From Aquimarina aggregata (lineage in GTDB: Bacteria > Bacteroidota > Bacteroidia > Flavobacteriales > Flavobacteriaceae), in contig NZ_LQRT01000060.1 in the NCBI RefSeq assembly GCF_001632745.1, positions 248,001-312,000 on the forward strand: a stretch of 64,000 bases of DNA, given 5' to 3'. A model generated the notes under the pieces. The model was not told the origin of the DNA. It saw only the letters and a list, made by a program, of their open reading frames with translations, and made no database searches. Below, one piece after another: positions 26,951-34,649 of this stretch. Each line of letters opens with the position of its first letter. Within the stretch, counting starts at the first letter, position 1. The position numbers were made by a program, and so were the translations under genes.

Positions 26951-28051
26951 TTGGAAGAAAAGTTAACACATAGAAAAATTATTCATGTAGATATGGATGC
27001 ATTTTATGCTTCTGTAGAACAGATGGATAATCCAGAACTGCAAGGAAAACCATTAGCTGTTGGTGGTGGTGGTAAACGTGGGGTAGTTAGTGCAGCTAGT
27101 TATGAAGCCCGAAAGTTTGGAGTACGATCAGCAATGCCAGGATTTACAGCAAGAAAACTTTGTCCGGATTTAATTTTTGTTAGACCTCGATTTGATCGTT
27201 ATCAGGAGATTTCATCTCAAGTTAGAAAAATATTCTTTCAATATACAGATTTGGTAGAACCACTATCTCTCGATGAAGCATACCTTGATGTTACCGAAAA
27301 TAAAAAGGGTAATCCAAGCGCCACCTTAATTGCTCAAGAAATAAGACAGCAGATTTTGGATGAGGTAGGTCTAACAGCTTCTGCCGGGATATCAATTAAC
27401 AAATTTATTGCTAAAGTTGCCAGTGATTATAATAAACCAAACGGACAAAAAACTGTAAACCCAGAAGAAGTTATCGATTTTCTTGAAGATCTGGATGTCA
27501 AAAAATTCTATGGTGTAGGAAAAGTAACCAGAGCAAAGATGTATCAAATGGGGATTTATACTGGCAAAGATTTAAAATCAAAATCCGAAGAATTCCTTAC
27601 ACAACACTTTGGTAAATCTGGAGGGCATTATTATAGAATTGTAAGGGGTATACACAAAAGTGAAGTGAAACCTAATCGAGAACGAAAATCTCTTGCTGCA
27701 GAACGAACGTTTAGCGAAAACATATCTTCTGAAATTTATATGCTAGAACGGTTAGAAAATATTGCCGAAGAACTTCAAAAAAGATTAAAAAGAAGCAAAG
27801 TAGCCGGGCGAACAGTTACTTTAAAGATAAAATACAGTGATTTTACCTTGCAAACCCGAAGTAAGACGTTGCCTTATTTTGTAAACGATGCTACTATTTT
27901 ATTAGAAACAGCAAAAGAGTTATTGTATCAAGATAAAATGAAAAACTCTGTCCGACTTTTAGGAATTTCGTTATCCAACCTCAATACAGGTCAAGATCAC
28001 AAAAAAGAAAAAGAAGAAGTCGAGATTATCCAGTTGCGCTTTGATTTTTGA
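26951..28051 (+). CDS. dinB: DNA polymerase IV (Y-family translesion polymerase)
   Basis: A full-length 366-aa Y-family polymerase that copies past damaged bases. Catalytic carboxylates are present in HVDMDAFYASVEQ (Asp14, Asp16) and SLDEAYLD (Asp108, Glu109); YEARKFGVRSAMP forms the fingers, SAGISINKFIAKVASDYNKPNG and FYGVGKVTRAKMYQMGIYTG the palm and thumb HhH region, and residues from about 235 the little finger, ending in QLRFDF, which resembles a beta-clamp-binding tail. The start is TTG at 26951, giving MEEKLTHRKIIHVDMD; no ATG lies closer. Bases 26970-27302 are duplicated at 24154. Predicted to be functional. Confidence 0.95.
   Translation: MEEKLTHRKIIHVDMDAFYASVEQMDNPELQGKPLAVGGGGKRGVVSAASYEARKFGVRSAMPGFTARKLCPDLIFVRPRFDRYQEISSQVRKIFFQYTDLVEPLSLDEAYLDVTENKKGNPSATLIAQEIRQQILDEVGLTASAGISINKFIAKVASDYNKPNGQKTVNPEEVIDFLEDLDVKKFYGVGKVTRAKMYQMGIYTGKDLKSKSEEFLTQHFGKSGGHYYRIVRGIHKSEVKPNRERKSLAAERTFSENISSEIYMLERLENIAEELQKRLKRSKVAGRTVTLKIKYSDFTLQTRSKTLPYFVNDATILLETAKELLYQDKMKNSVRLLGISLSNLNTGQDHKKEKEEVEIIQLRFDF
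26970..27302 (+). repeat. Direct repeat, right copy (inside intact dinB)
   Basis: 333 bp matching 24154-24483 with a G/A and a T/C substitution and one extra GGT codon. Confidence 0.95.
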
Positions 28052-28080
28052 TTAGAGTTCCAGGGTTTTTCCAATTGTAG

Positions 28081-29226
28081 CTATATCCCGCACAAAATAT
28101 CTGCAGCACGTTTTATAGTGTCCTCCGTTTTGGCAAAACAAAAGCGCAATACCTTATCATCTTGTTGGTTTAAATTAAAGACAGATATGGGGATCGATGC
28201 AATTTTATGTTCTTTTGTTAATCGCTCGGCAAAAGCCATATCACCTTCGTCCGTAATTTTTGAATATCCCAGTATTTGAAAATATGTTCCTGGAGCAGGG
28301 GAGAACGTAAAACGAGAATCTTTGAGTAGTGATAAAAATAAATCCCGCTTTTTTTGGTAAAAATCTGGAAGTGAGAGATAATGATCTGGAGTTTTTAAAT
28401 ATTCGGCAAGTGCGTATTGCATGGGATGGCTAGTACAAAATACATTATATTGATGCACTTTTCTAAATTCAACCATAAGAGCTTCTGGCGCAAGACAATA
28501 CCCCATTTTCCAACCTGTTGTGTGAAAAGTTTTTCCAAAAGAACCCGTGATAAAGGAGCGTTCTACTAATCCAGGAAATCGCGCAGCACTTTGATGTTGT
28601 TGCTCATCAAAAATAATATGTTCATATACTTCATCACTTAATAAAATGATGTCGGTATTTTTTAAAAGCTTTTCTAATTGCAACATGTCATCTTTAGATA
28701 AAACACTGCCTGTTGGGTTATGAGGGGTATTTATAATGATCATTTTGGTTTTAGAAGTGATTTTTGACGCTACATCTTGCCAATCGACATTAAAATAAGG
28801 TGCAGAGAGCTGAACAGGAACGATCGTTCCGCCATATAATTCTATTGAAGGTTCATAAGAATCATATGCAGGTTTAAAAACAATTACTTCGTCCCCCGGA
28901 TGTACAAATGCAGCAATAATGGTAAAAATTGCTTGCGTAGCACCTGATGTGACAGTTACTTCTGTCTCAGGATTGTAATTAGATTCATATAGCGAATTCG
29001 TCTTATGCGCGATGATTTCTCTTAAAGAAGGTAAACCAGGCATGGGGGCGTATTGGTTATATCCTTTTTGCATGGCTTGGGTCACCAAGTCTATTAGTTT
29101 AGGGCTTGCTCCAAAATTAGGAAAACCTTGTGATAAATTGATAGCATCGTGCTGTGATGCAAGTTTACTCATTACTGTAAAAATAGTTGTAGAAACTTGC
29201 GGAAGTTTGGAATTCATATTTTGCAT
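28081..29226 (-). CDS. PLP-dependent methionine aminotransferase-like enzyme
   Basis: 381-aa class I aminotransferase. INLSQGFPNF, NQYAPMPGLPSLREIIA, TSGATQAIF, NTPHNPTG and the lysine motif SFGKTFHTTGWKMGY (PLP Schiff-base Lys) appear in order, together with YNVFCTSHPMQYALAEYL. These features are those of YbdL/KAT-III-type enzymes that transaminate methionine and some aromatic amino acids, for example in methionine salvage; the exact substrate is inference. The C-terminal arginine motif is FCFAKTED with LRFCFAK close to the end. Single-gene unit converging on dinB. Start at ATG 29226; a Met three codons later is also possible. Confidence 0.92.
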   Translation of the reverse strand: MQNMNSKLPQVSTTIFTVMSKLASQHDAINLSQGFPNFGASPKLIDLVTQAMQKGYNQYAPMPGLPSLREIIAHKTNSLYESNYNPETEVTVTSGATQAIFTIIAAFVHPGDEVIVFKPAYDSYEPSIELYGGTIVPVQLSAPYFNVDWQDVASKITSKTKMIIINTPHNPTGSVLSKDDMLQLEKLLKNTDIILLSDEVYEHIIFDEQQHQSAARFPGLVERSFITGSFGKTFHTTGWKMGYCLAPEALMVEFRKVHQYNVFCTSHPMQYALAEYLKTPDHYLSLPDFYQKKRDLFLSLLKDSRFTFSPAPGTYFQILGYSKITDEGDMAFAERLTKEHKIASIPISVFNLNQQDDKVLRFCFAKTEDTIKRAADILCGI

Positions 29227-29372
29227 ATGGTAAAATTAGTATAAATGTAAAAAACAATACTGTTTTTTGTTTAAAGTTAATTCTATATTTCAAACGTTTT
29301 AGGAGCTAATGATAAACAAAGTTTTTCTTCTTTATATTAATTATAAATAGTGAAATAAAGACATCTTAAAGC

Positions 29373-29403
29373 TTGGCTAAAATAGTAGTGAGCCCTATTT
29401 TTG
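29373..29403 (+). promoter_or_regulatory. Predicted promoter of the sdhCAB operon
   Basis: TTG at 29373-29375, a 20-bp spacer and TATTTTTG at 29396-29403 give a near-perfect Bacteroidetes promoter. The expected start near 29409 leaves a leader of about 24 nt before sdhC. Confidence 0.65.
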
Positions 29404-29432
29404 TTGTAAAGAATAATTAAACATTTTAAATA

Positions 29433-30095
29433 ATGAGTGGATTGATAAAATCTTCAATAGCTAGAAAAGTGGCCATGGCACTTTCGGGACTTTTCTTAGT
29501 TTTTTTCTTATTACAACACTTTACAATAAATTTCACTTCAATTTTTAGCGCAGATATCTTTAACGAATTGTCTCATTTTATGGGAACCAATCCGGTAGTA
29601 CAATTTGTATTACAACCTGTGCTTATTTTTGGAGTAATTTTTCATTTTGTAATGGGATTTGTATTAGAATTAAAAAACAACAAAGCTAGAGCAGTTAAGT
29701 ATGCAAAGTATAATGGTGGAGCAAATGCTTCATGGATGTCTAGGAATATGATTTATTCTGGATTGGTAGTATTAGCCTTTTTAGGGTTGCATTTTTATGA
29801 CTTTTGGGTTCCAGAAATGGTTCATAAATACATAGAGTTTGCTCCAGAAGATCCAACACGATACTATCCAGAATTGTTACATAAATTTGAAAGCCCGGTT
29901 CGAACAGGATTGTATGTACTTTCATTTGTGTTTTTAACATTGCATTTATGGCACGGATTTGCATCTTCGTTCCAATCTGTAGGATTTAATAATAAATATT
30001 CTGCTGCAGCATCTAAGTTTGCTAAAGCATTTTCGATTGTTATTCCATTAGGATTTATTGTTGTTGCAATAGCACTTCATTTTAATCAACATTAA
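29433..30095 (+). CDS. sdhC: Succinate dehydrogenase cytochrome b subunit
   Basis: A 220-aa membrane anchor of complex II in the di-haem cytochrome b558 family found in Bacteroidetes and Bacillus. Five hydrophobic helices are visible, with candidate haem-ligand histidines in LLQHFTINF, VIFHFVMGF, LGLHFYDFW and LHLWHGFASSF. It begins MSGLIKSSIARKVAMALSGLFL, the usual N-terminus of the family. The flavoprotein gene follows after 13 bp and the iron-sulphur gene after that; no separate SdhD is present, as expected for this type. The complex oxidises succinate to fumarate and reduces menaquinone in the inner membrane. Confidence 0.95.
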   Translation: MSGLIKSSIARKVAMALSGLFLVFFLLQHFTINFTSIFSADIFNELSHFMGTNPVVQFVLQPVLIFGVIFHFVMGFVLELKNNKARAVKYAKYNGGANASWMSRNMIYSGLVVLAFLGLHFYDFWVPEMVHKYIEFAPEDPTRYYPELLHKFESPVRTGLYVLSFVFLTLHLWHGFASSFQSVGFNNKYSAAASKFAKAFSIVIPLGFIVVAIALHFNQH

Positions 30096-30108
30096 AAACA
30101 CCACTAGT

Positions 30109-32124
30109 ATGTCAATTTTAGATTCTAAAATACCTGAAGGTCCACTGGCGGATAAGTGGACAAAACATAAAAATACAATTAACCTGGTTAACCCTGCTAA
30201 TAAGCGAAACATTGATGTTATCGTTGTTGGAACTGGATTAGCAGGAGGAAGTGCTGCCGCTACACTGGCAGAGTTAGGATATAACGTTAAAACATTTTGT
30301 TATCAGGATTCTCCACGTCGTGCGCACTCAATTGCGGCACAAGGAGGAATTAATGCTGCAAAAAATTATCAAGGTGATGGTGATTCTAACTATCGTCTTT
30401 TTTATGATACTATTAAAGGAGGAGATTACCGTTCTAGAGAAGCTAATGTACATAGGTTAGCTGAGGTTTCGGGTAATATTATAGACCAATGTGTTGCACA
30501 AGGAGTACCTTTTGCACGTGAATATGGTGGTTTATTAGATAACCGTTCGTTTGGAGGGGTATTGGTTTCAAGAACATTTTATGCCAAAGGACAAACGGGT
30601 CAACAATTATTGTTAGGCGCATACTCTGCAATGAATCGCCAGATCAATAGAGGAAAAATACAGGCTTTTAATCGTCACGAAATGCTAGATCTAGTAAAAG
30701 TAGACGGAAAAGCCAGAGGAATTATAGCACGTAATTTGGTTACAGGTGAGATAGAACGTCACTCTGCCCATGCGGTTGTTTTAGCTTCTGGAGGATACGG
30801 AAACGTTTTCTTTTTAAGTACAAATGCTATGGGAAGTAATGTTATGGCGGCGTGGAGAGCACACCGTAGAGGAGCTTTCTTTGCAAATCCATGCTATACT
30901 CAAATTCACCCAACATGTATTCCAGTCTCAGGAGATCATCAATCTAAGTTAACATTGATGTCAGAATCTCTTCGTAATGACGGACGTATTTGGGTGCCTA
31001 AAAGGATTGAAGATGCGCAAGCTATACGTGAAGGAAAATTAAAGCCTACACAATTAGCAGAAGAAGAAAGAGATTATTACTTAGAGCGTCGTTATCCCGC
31101 TTTTGGAAACTTGGTACCACGTGATGTGGCATCTAGAGCAGCAAAAGAACGTTGTGATGCTGGATTTGGAGTTAATAAAACCGGAGAAGCTGTATATCTT
31201 GATTTTGCATCAGCAATTCAACGTTACGGAAAAGAAAAAGCATTAACTTCTGGATTGCATAATCCTAGTGCTGATCAAGTTCGCGAGTTAGGAGAAAAGG
31301 TTATCGAAGATAAGTACGGTAACTTATTTCAGATGTATGAAAAAATCGTTGATGAAAATCCATATAAGACACCAATGATGATTTACCCAGCGGTGCATTA
31401 TACAATGGGTGGTCTTTGGGTAGATTATAATTTACAAACTACAGTTCCTGGATGTTATGCAGCTGGAGAAGCAAACTTCTCTGATCATGGTGCAAATAGG
31501 TTGGGAGCTTCTGCATTAATGCAAGGGCTTGCAGATGGATATTTTGTATTGCCATATACGATAGGAGATTATTTATCTCAAGATATTAGAACAGGAAAGA
31601 TCCCTACAGATACTCCAGAATTTGATCAAGCAGAAAAAGATGTTAAAGATCGAATCGAGAAATTAATGGGGGGATCAGGAGAACATTCTGTAGATTATTA
31701 CCATAAAAAATTAGGTAAAATCATGTGGAACAAATGTGGAATGTCTCGTAATGAACAAGGCCTAAAAGAAGCTATCGAAGAAATTTCGGCTTTACGCGAG
31801 GATTTCTGGAAAAATGTAAAGGTTCCTGGAGATGCAAATAGCATGAATCCCGAATTAGAAAAGGCAGGTAGAGTAGCAGATTTCTTAGAATTAGGAGAGT
31901 TATTTGCAAAAGATGCATTGGACCGTAATGAATCATGTGGAGGGCATTTTAGAGAAGAATCTGTTGAGCAATCAGGAGAACAAAAAGGTGAAGCATTAAG
32001 AGACGATAAAAATTTCAAATATGTTTCTGCTTGGGAGTATAAAGGAGAGCCTAAAGATGCTCAACTGCATAAAGAAGACTTGGTCTTTGAAAATATCGAA
32101 TTAAAAACACGTTCTTATAAATAA
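30109..32124 (+). CDS. sdhA: Succinate dehydrogenase flavoprotein subunit
   Basis: 671-aa FAD subunit. The dinucleotide fold GTGLAGGSAAATLAELGYNV is followed by RRAHSIAAQGGINAA, where the His is the covalent FAD attachment site of the family. Further landmarks are VSRTFYAKGQTGQQLL, IHPTCIP, YPAVHYTMGGLWVDY and GEANFSDHGANRLGASALMQG. The length and the N-terminal extension (SILDSKIPEGPLADKWTKHK) are typical of the Bacteroidetes/epsilonproteobacterial menaquinone-linked form, which can act as succinate dehydrogenase or fumarate reductase. Middle gene of the operon. Confidence 0.97.
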   Translation: MSILDSKIPEGPLADKWTKHKNTINLVNPANKRNIDVIVVGTGLAGGSAAATLAELGYNVKTFCYQDSPRRAHSIAAQGGINAAKNYQGDGDSNYRLFYDTIKGGDYRSREANVHRLAEVSGNIIDQCVAQGVPFAREYGGLLDNRSFGGVLVSRTFYAKGQTGQQLLLGAYSAMNRQINRGKIQAFNRHEMLDLVKVDGKARGIIARNLVTGEIERHSAHAVVLASGGYGNVFFLSTNAMGSNVMAAWRAHRRGAFFANPCYTQIHPTCIPVSGDHQSKLTLMSESLRNDGRIWVPKRIEDAQAIREGKLKPTQLAEEERDYYLERRYPAFGNLVPRDVASRAAKERCDAGFGVNKTGEAVYLDFASAIQRYGKEKALTSGLHNPSADQVRELGEKVIEDKYGNLFQMYEKIVDENPYKTPMMIYPAVHYTMGGLWVDYNLQTTVPGCYAAGEANFSDHGANRLGASALMQGLADGYFVLPYTIGDYLSQDIRTGKIPTDTPEFDQAEKDVKDRIEKLMGGSGEHSVDYYHKKLGKIMWNKCGMSRNEQGLKEAIEEISALREDFWKNVKVPGDANSMNPELEKAGRVADFLELGELFAKDALDRNESCGGHFREESVEQSGEQKGEALRDDKNFKYVSAWEYKGEPKDAQLHKEDLVFENIELKTRSYK

Positions 32125-32129
32125 AAGCT

Positions 32130-32876
32130 ATGAATCTTACACTAAAAATATGGCGTCAAAAAGATGCCTCTTCAAAAGGAGCGATAGTAGACTATCAGGT
32201 GAAAGGAATTGAAGGAGACATGTCTTTTTTAGAAATGTTAGACGTGTTAAACGAACAATTAATTACTAAAGGAGAGGAGCCTGTAGTATTTGATCATGAT
32301 TGTAGAGAAGGAATCTGCGGATCCTGTTCTTTACAAATTAATGGAGAGCCACATGGACCAGATCGTTTGGTTACAACTTGCCAGTTACATATGCGTAAAT
32401 TTAACGATGGTGATACAATTTATATTGAACCGTTCAGAGCCAAGGCTTTTCCTGTCGTGAAAGACTTAATGGTGGATCGTAGTGCGTTTGATAGAATCCA
32501 ACATGCAGGAGGATATATTTCTGTTAATACATCGGGTAATACAATAGACGCAAATGCGATACCAGTAAATAAGGACAATGCAGATGATGCATTTGCCGCA
32601 GCAACCTGTATTGGTTGTGGTGCTTGTGTAGCAGCTTGTAAAAATGCTTCAGCGATGTTATTTACTTCGGCTAAAGTGTCACAGTTTGCGTTGTTGCCAC
32701 AAGGACAAGTAGAAGCCACTGATCGTGTGTTAGCCATGGTAAATCAAATGGATGAAGAAGGTTTTGGTAACTGTACCAATACTGGAGCATGTGAGATCGA
32801 ATGTCCTAAAGGAATCTCTTTAGAGAATATTGCTCGTATGAATCGCGAATATTTAAAAGCAAGTATTAAAGGATAA
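32130..32876 (+). CDS. sdhB: Succinate dehydrogenase iron-sulphur subunit
   Basis: 248-aa electron-transfer subunit. Cysteine groups for three clusters are visible: CREGICGSC and the later TCQL for the [2Fe-2S] centre near residues 55-80, then CIGCGACVAACKN and CTNTGACEIECPKGI for the [4Fe-4S] and [3Fe-4S] centres. It begins five bases after sdhA stops and ends with a strong terminator, closing the operon. Confidence 0.97.
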   Translation: MNLTLKIWRQKDASSKGAIVDYQVKGIEGDMSFLEMLDVLNEQLITKGEEPVVFDHDCREGICGSCSLQINGEPHGPDRLVTTCQLHMRKFNDGDTIYIEPFRAKAFPVVKDLMVDRSAFDRIQHAGGYISVNTSGNTIDANAIPVNKDNADDAFAAATCIGCGACVAACKNASAMLFTSAKVSQFALLPQGQVEATDRVLAMVNQMDEEGFGNCTNTGACEIECPKGISLENIARMNREYLKASIKG

Positions 32877-32900
32877 TCCTTTAAAATCTAATAATTTTAA

Positions 32901-32941
32901 AAACTCTAAATCAAATATTGATTTAGAGTTTTTTTTTTTTT
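32901..32941 (+). terminator. Intrinsic terminator of sdhCAB
   Basis: Fourteen-base arms AAACTCTAAATCAA and TTGATTTAGAGTTT with a three-base loop are followed by a run of about eleven T. This is one of the strongest terminators in the window. Confidence 0.93.
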
Positions 32942-33246
32942 GAAAAAAATGCTTTTTAGGGGTAACATTTATTTTACCAATTACACTAATTAATGGAAAT
33001 CAAGAATTTAAAAATCTTATGGTTGTAGTAATTAGTAAAATAAATAATTTTTTTTTAATATGTATGAGAATGAAACAGTCCAATTTTAAAAATTACACTA
33101 TAGATTTTTGACGTTCATCTTAACCTGTTTTGATTGGGTAAGTCACAGACATAATAACTTAGAAGATAATTTTTGTTAAGAAATAGATAGGTGGAAATCG
33201 AAAAGCCTTTAATAGAGTAGATAACTAAAAATAAATTTAAATTAAT
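32942..33246. other. Intergenic region before a small peptide gene
   Basis: About 305 bp of AT-rich sequence between the sdhB terminator and the small gene at 33247. I see no conserved RNA structure or second small gene; a promoter for the peptide is expected in its last 100 bp (AGATAATTTTTG near 33163 is a loose -7 candidate). Confidence 0.35.
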
Positions 33247-33402
33247 ATGAACAAATTATCAATTGATTTTATTGGAAAAGGAGAAATAAAAGGTATAACT
33301 AAAAAATCTTTGCGTTTCGTAATTGGAGGAACAGGCACAAGACCGTCGCTTTCAGAAATCGTAATTACAAAAGAAGAAGAAGAACTACCTGCTGAGAAAT
33401 AA
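33247..33402 (+). CDS. Small acidic-tailed peptide, possible double-Gly leader peptide
   Basis: A 51-codon frame from ATG 33247 encoding MNKLSIDFIGKGEIKGITKK followed by SLRFVIGGTGTRPSLSEIVI and a tail TKEEEELPAEK. The N-terminal half resembles Bacteroidetes double-glycine leaders (hydrophobic spaced residues, then VIGGTG), and the 21 residues after GG would be the core, containing Thr and Ser but no Cys. Isolated plus-strand gene between sdhB and a minus-strand SDR gene, with no maturation enzyme nearby. Assignment as a ribosomal peptide precursor is tentative; it could simply be a small conserved protein. An imperfect hairpin with a T run (33431-33469) may terminate it. Confidence 0.45.
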   Translation: MNKLSIDFIGKGEIKGITKKSLRFVIGGTGTRPSLSEIVITKEEEELPAEK

Positions 33403-33464
33403 TCTTAATTAGTTAAAAAAATAATTTGAATTAGCTGCTCTTAATTTTATTTGAGTGGCTTTTT

Positions 33465-34271
33465 TTATAGTTTAAATCTAAATTTATAATCTAATACTTT
33501 CATAATATTTTTTGAATCAACTGTTTTTCCTTTAGAAGTAGTTTCAAAATTATAATCAGGAAAGGGTAATCCCATTTGTTTACAAACCTCACTATAGTAA
33601 TCAACTTTTATTGGATGATCGGGATGAGAAGCATTCAATGTTTGTCCCCAAGTACTCGTTTCTATAATTTTTTTAATGATCCCGATACAATCTTCGAGAT
33701 GAATTAGGTTGACTGGAGCATTTGGGTTTTTGATATTGGTTCTTCTGGATAGCATCTGGGCTGGATGTCTATTAGGGCCAAAAAGTCCGGCAAATCGAAG
33801 TAGCGTAGTTCTAAAATTTTTATTTTGTTGGAGTAATTGTTCAGCTTCAATAAGTTGTTTTCCGGCATTTGAAGTCGCGTTTGGAAGCGTTTTGTTAGAA
33901 ATTAAGGGAAAACCTTCCTGCTCAGCAAAAACCGACGTAGAGCTTACAAAAATCACGTTTTTGATAGTAGATTTTTCTATATAGGGAATAAGATGCTGTA
34001 TTTTGGCAACAAAATTAATAGTTGGATCTCGCCTTAATCCAGGAGGTACATTGATAATTAATAGTTCACTATGGTTTAAAAAAGAATGGATATCGCCATT
34101 CGGTCCATTTTCAGTAAGTGTAATGTGATATGGATCGATATTGTTTTTTTCTAATATATCCAATCGATTTTCTGAAGTGGTAGAGCCTTTTATGATATTG
34201 CCTGAAGCAATCAATGCCTTTGCTAATGGTAATCCTAACCATCCTGTTCCTAGGATACTAATTTTTGTCAT
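33465..34271 (-). CDS. YeeZ-like NAD(P)-binding SDR protein
   Basis: 268 aa with an N-terminal Rossmann motif ISILGTGWLGLPLAKAL and the extended-SDR features FVSSTSVFAEQEG and LRFAGLFGPNRHPAQMLSRR that mark YeeZ/YlbE-like sugar epimerase relatives. The usual Tyr-x3-Lys catalytic pair is not obvious (AGKQLIEAEQLL lies at its position), so the enzyme may be an atypical, non-catalytic or altered member, as is common in this subgroup. Its start overlaps the stop of the preceding hypothetical gene by one base (TAATG), so translation is probably coupled. Confidence 0.85.
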   Translation of the reverse strand: MTKISILGTGWLGLPLAKALIASGNIIKGSTTSENRLDILEKNNIDPYHITLTENGPNGDIHSFLNHSELLIINVPPGLRRDPTINFVAKIQHLIPYIEKSTIKNVIFVSSTSVFAEQEGFPLISNKTLPNATSNAGKQLIEAEQLLQQNKNFRTTLLRFAGLFGPNRHPAQMLSRRTNIKNPNAPVNLIHLEDCIGIIKKIIETSTWGQTLNASHPDHPIKVDYYSEVCKQMGLPFPDYNFETTSKGKTVDSKNIMKVLDYKFRFKL

Positions 34272-34639
34272 TACGAGTTAAAATAATTTTTAAGCATGAA
34301 TTCTATAGATGCATACTTATTTCTAATTTCTCTTATAATCTTTTTAGCATGATCGATTTTTTGTTTATCATGGTAATAAGAATTTCCGGCACCTCCCATA
34401 ATAAATGATAAAAGTATTAAAATCCCAGTTGGTCTAGTGTTTTCGTCTAAATTGAGATTTGGTATTTCTGCAATATGATTTTGTATAAAATCATCTTTAA
34501 TTGTTTGTAAAAGAAAAGATTTCATTTCATCTGTATATAGAGCAAATTGTGATATCTGTTCAAGATCTACTTTTTCTTTTATTAATCGATTCGCTTGTAC
34601 TTGAATGTCTGTTATCTGTCTTAAAATGTTATTTTGCAC
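34271..34639 (-). CDS. Conserved small hypothetical protein
   Basis: 122 aa, mostly helical and without a signal peptide. One hydrophobic segment, TGILILLSFIMGGAGNSYYHDK, lies near residues 72-92; the rest is charged helix (DHAKKIIREIRNKYASIEFMLKNYF at the end). I do not recognise a family. It lies 10 bp after the M28 peptidase stop and overlaps the SDR gene, making a three-gene minus-strand operon of peptidase, this protein and the YeeZ-like protein. Confidence 0.7.
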   Translation of the reverse strand: MQNNILRQITDIQVQANRLIKEKVDLEQISQFALYTDEMKSFLLQTIKDDFIQNHIAEIPNLNLDENTRPTGILILLSFIMGGAGNSYYHDKQKIDHAKKIIREIRNKYASIEFMLKNYFNS

Positions 34640-34649
34640 TAGCTAAATT

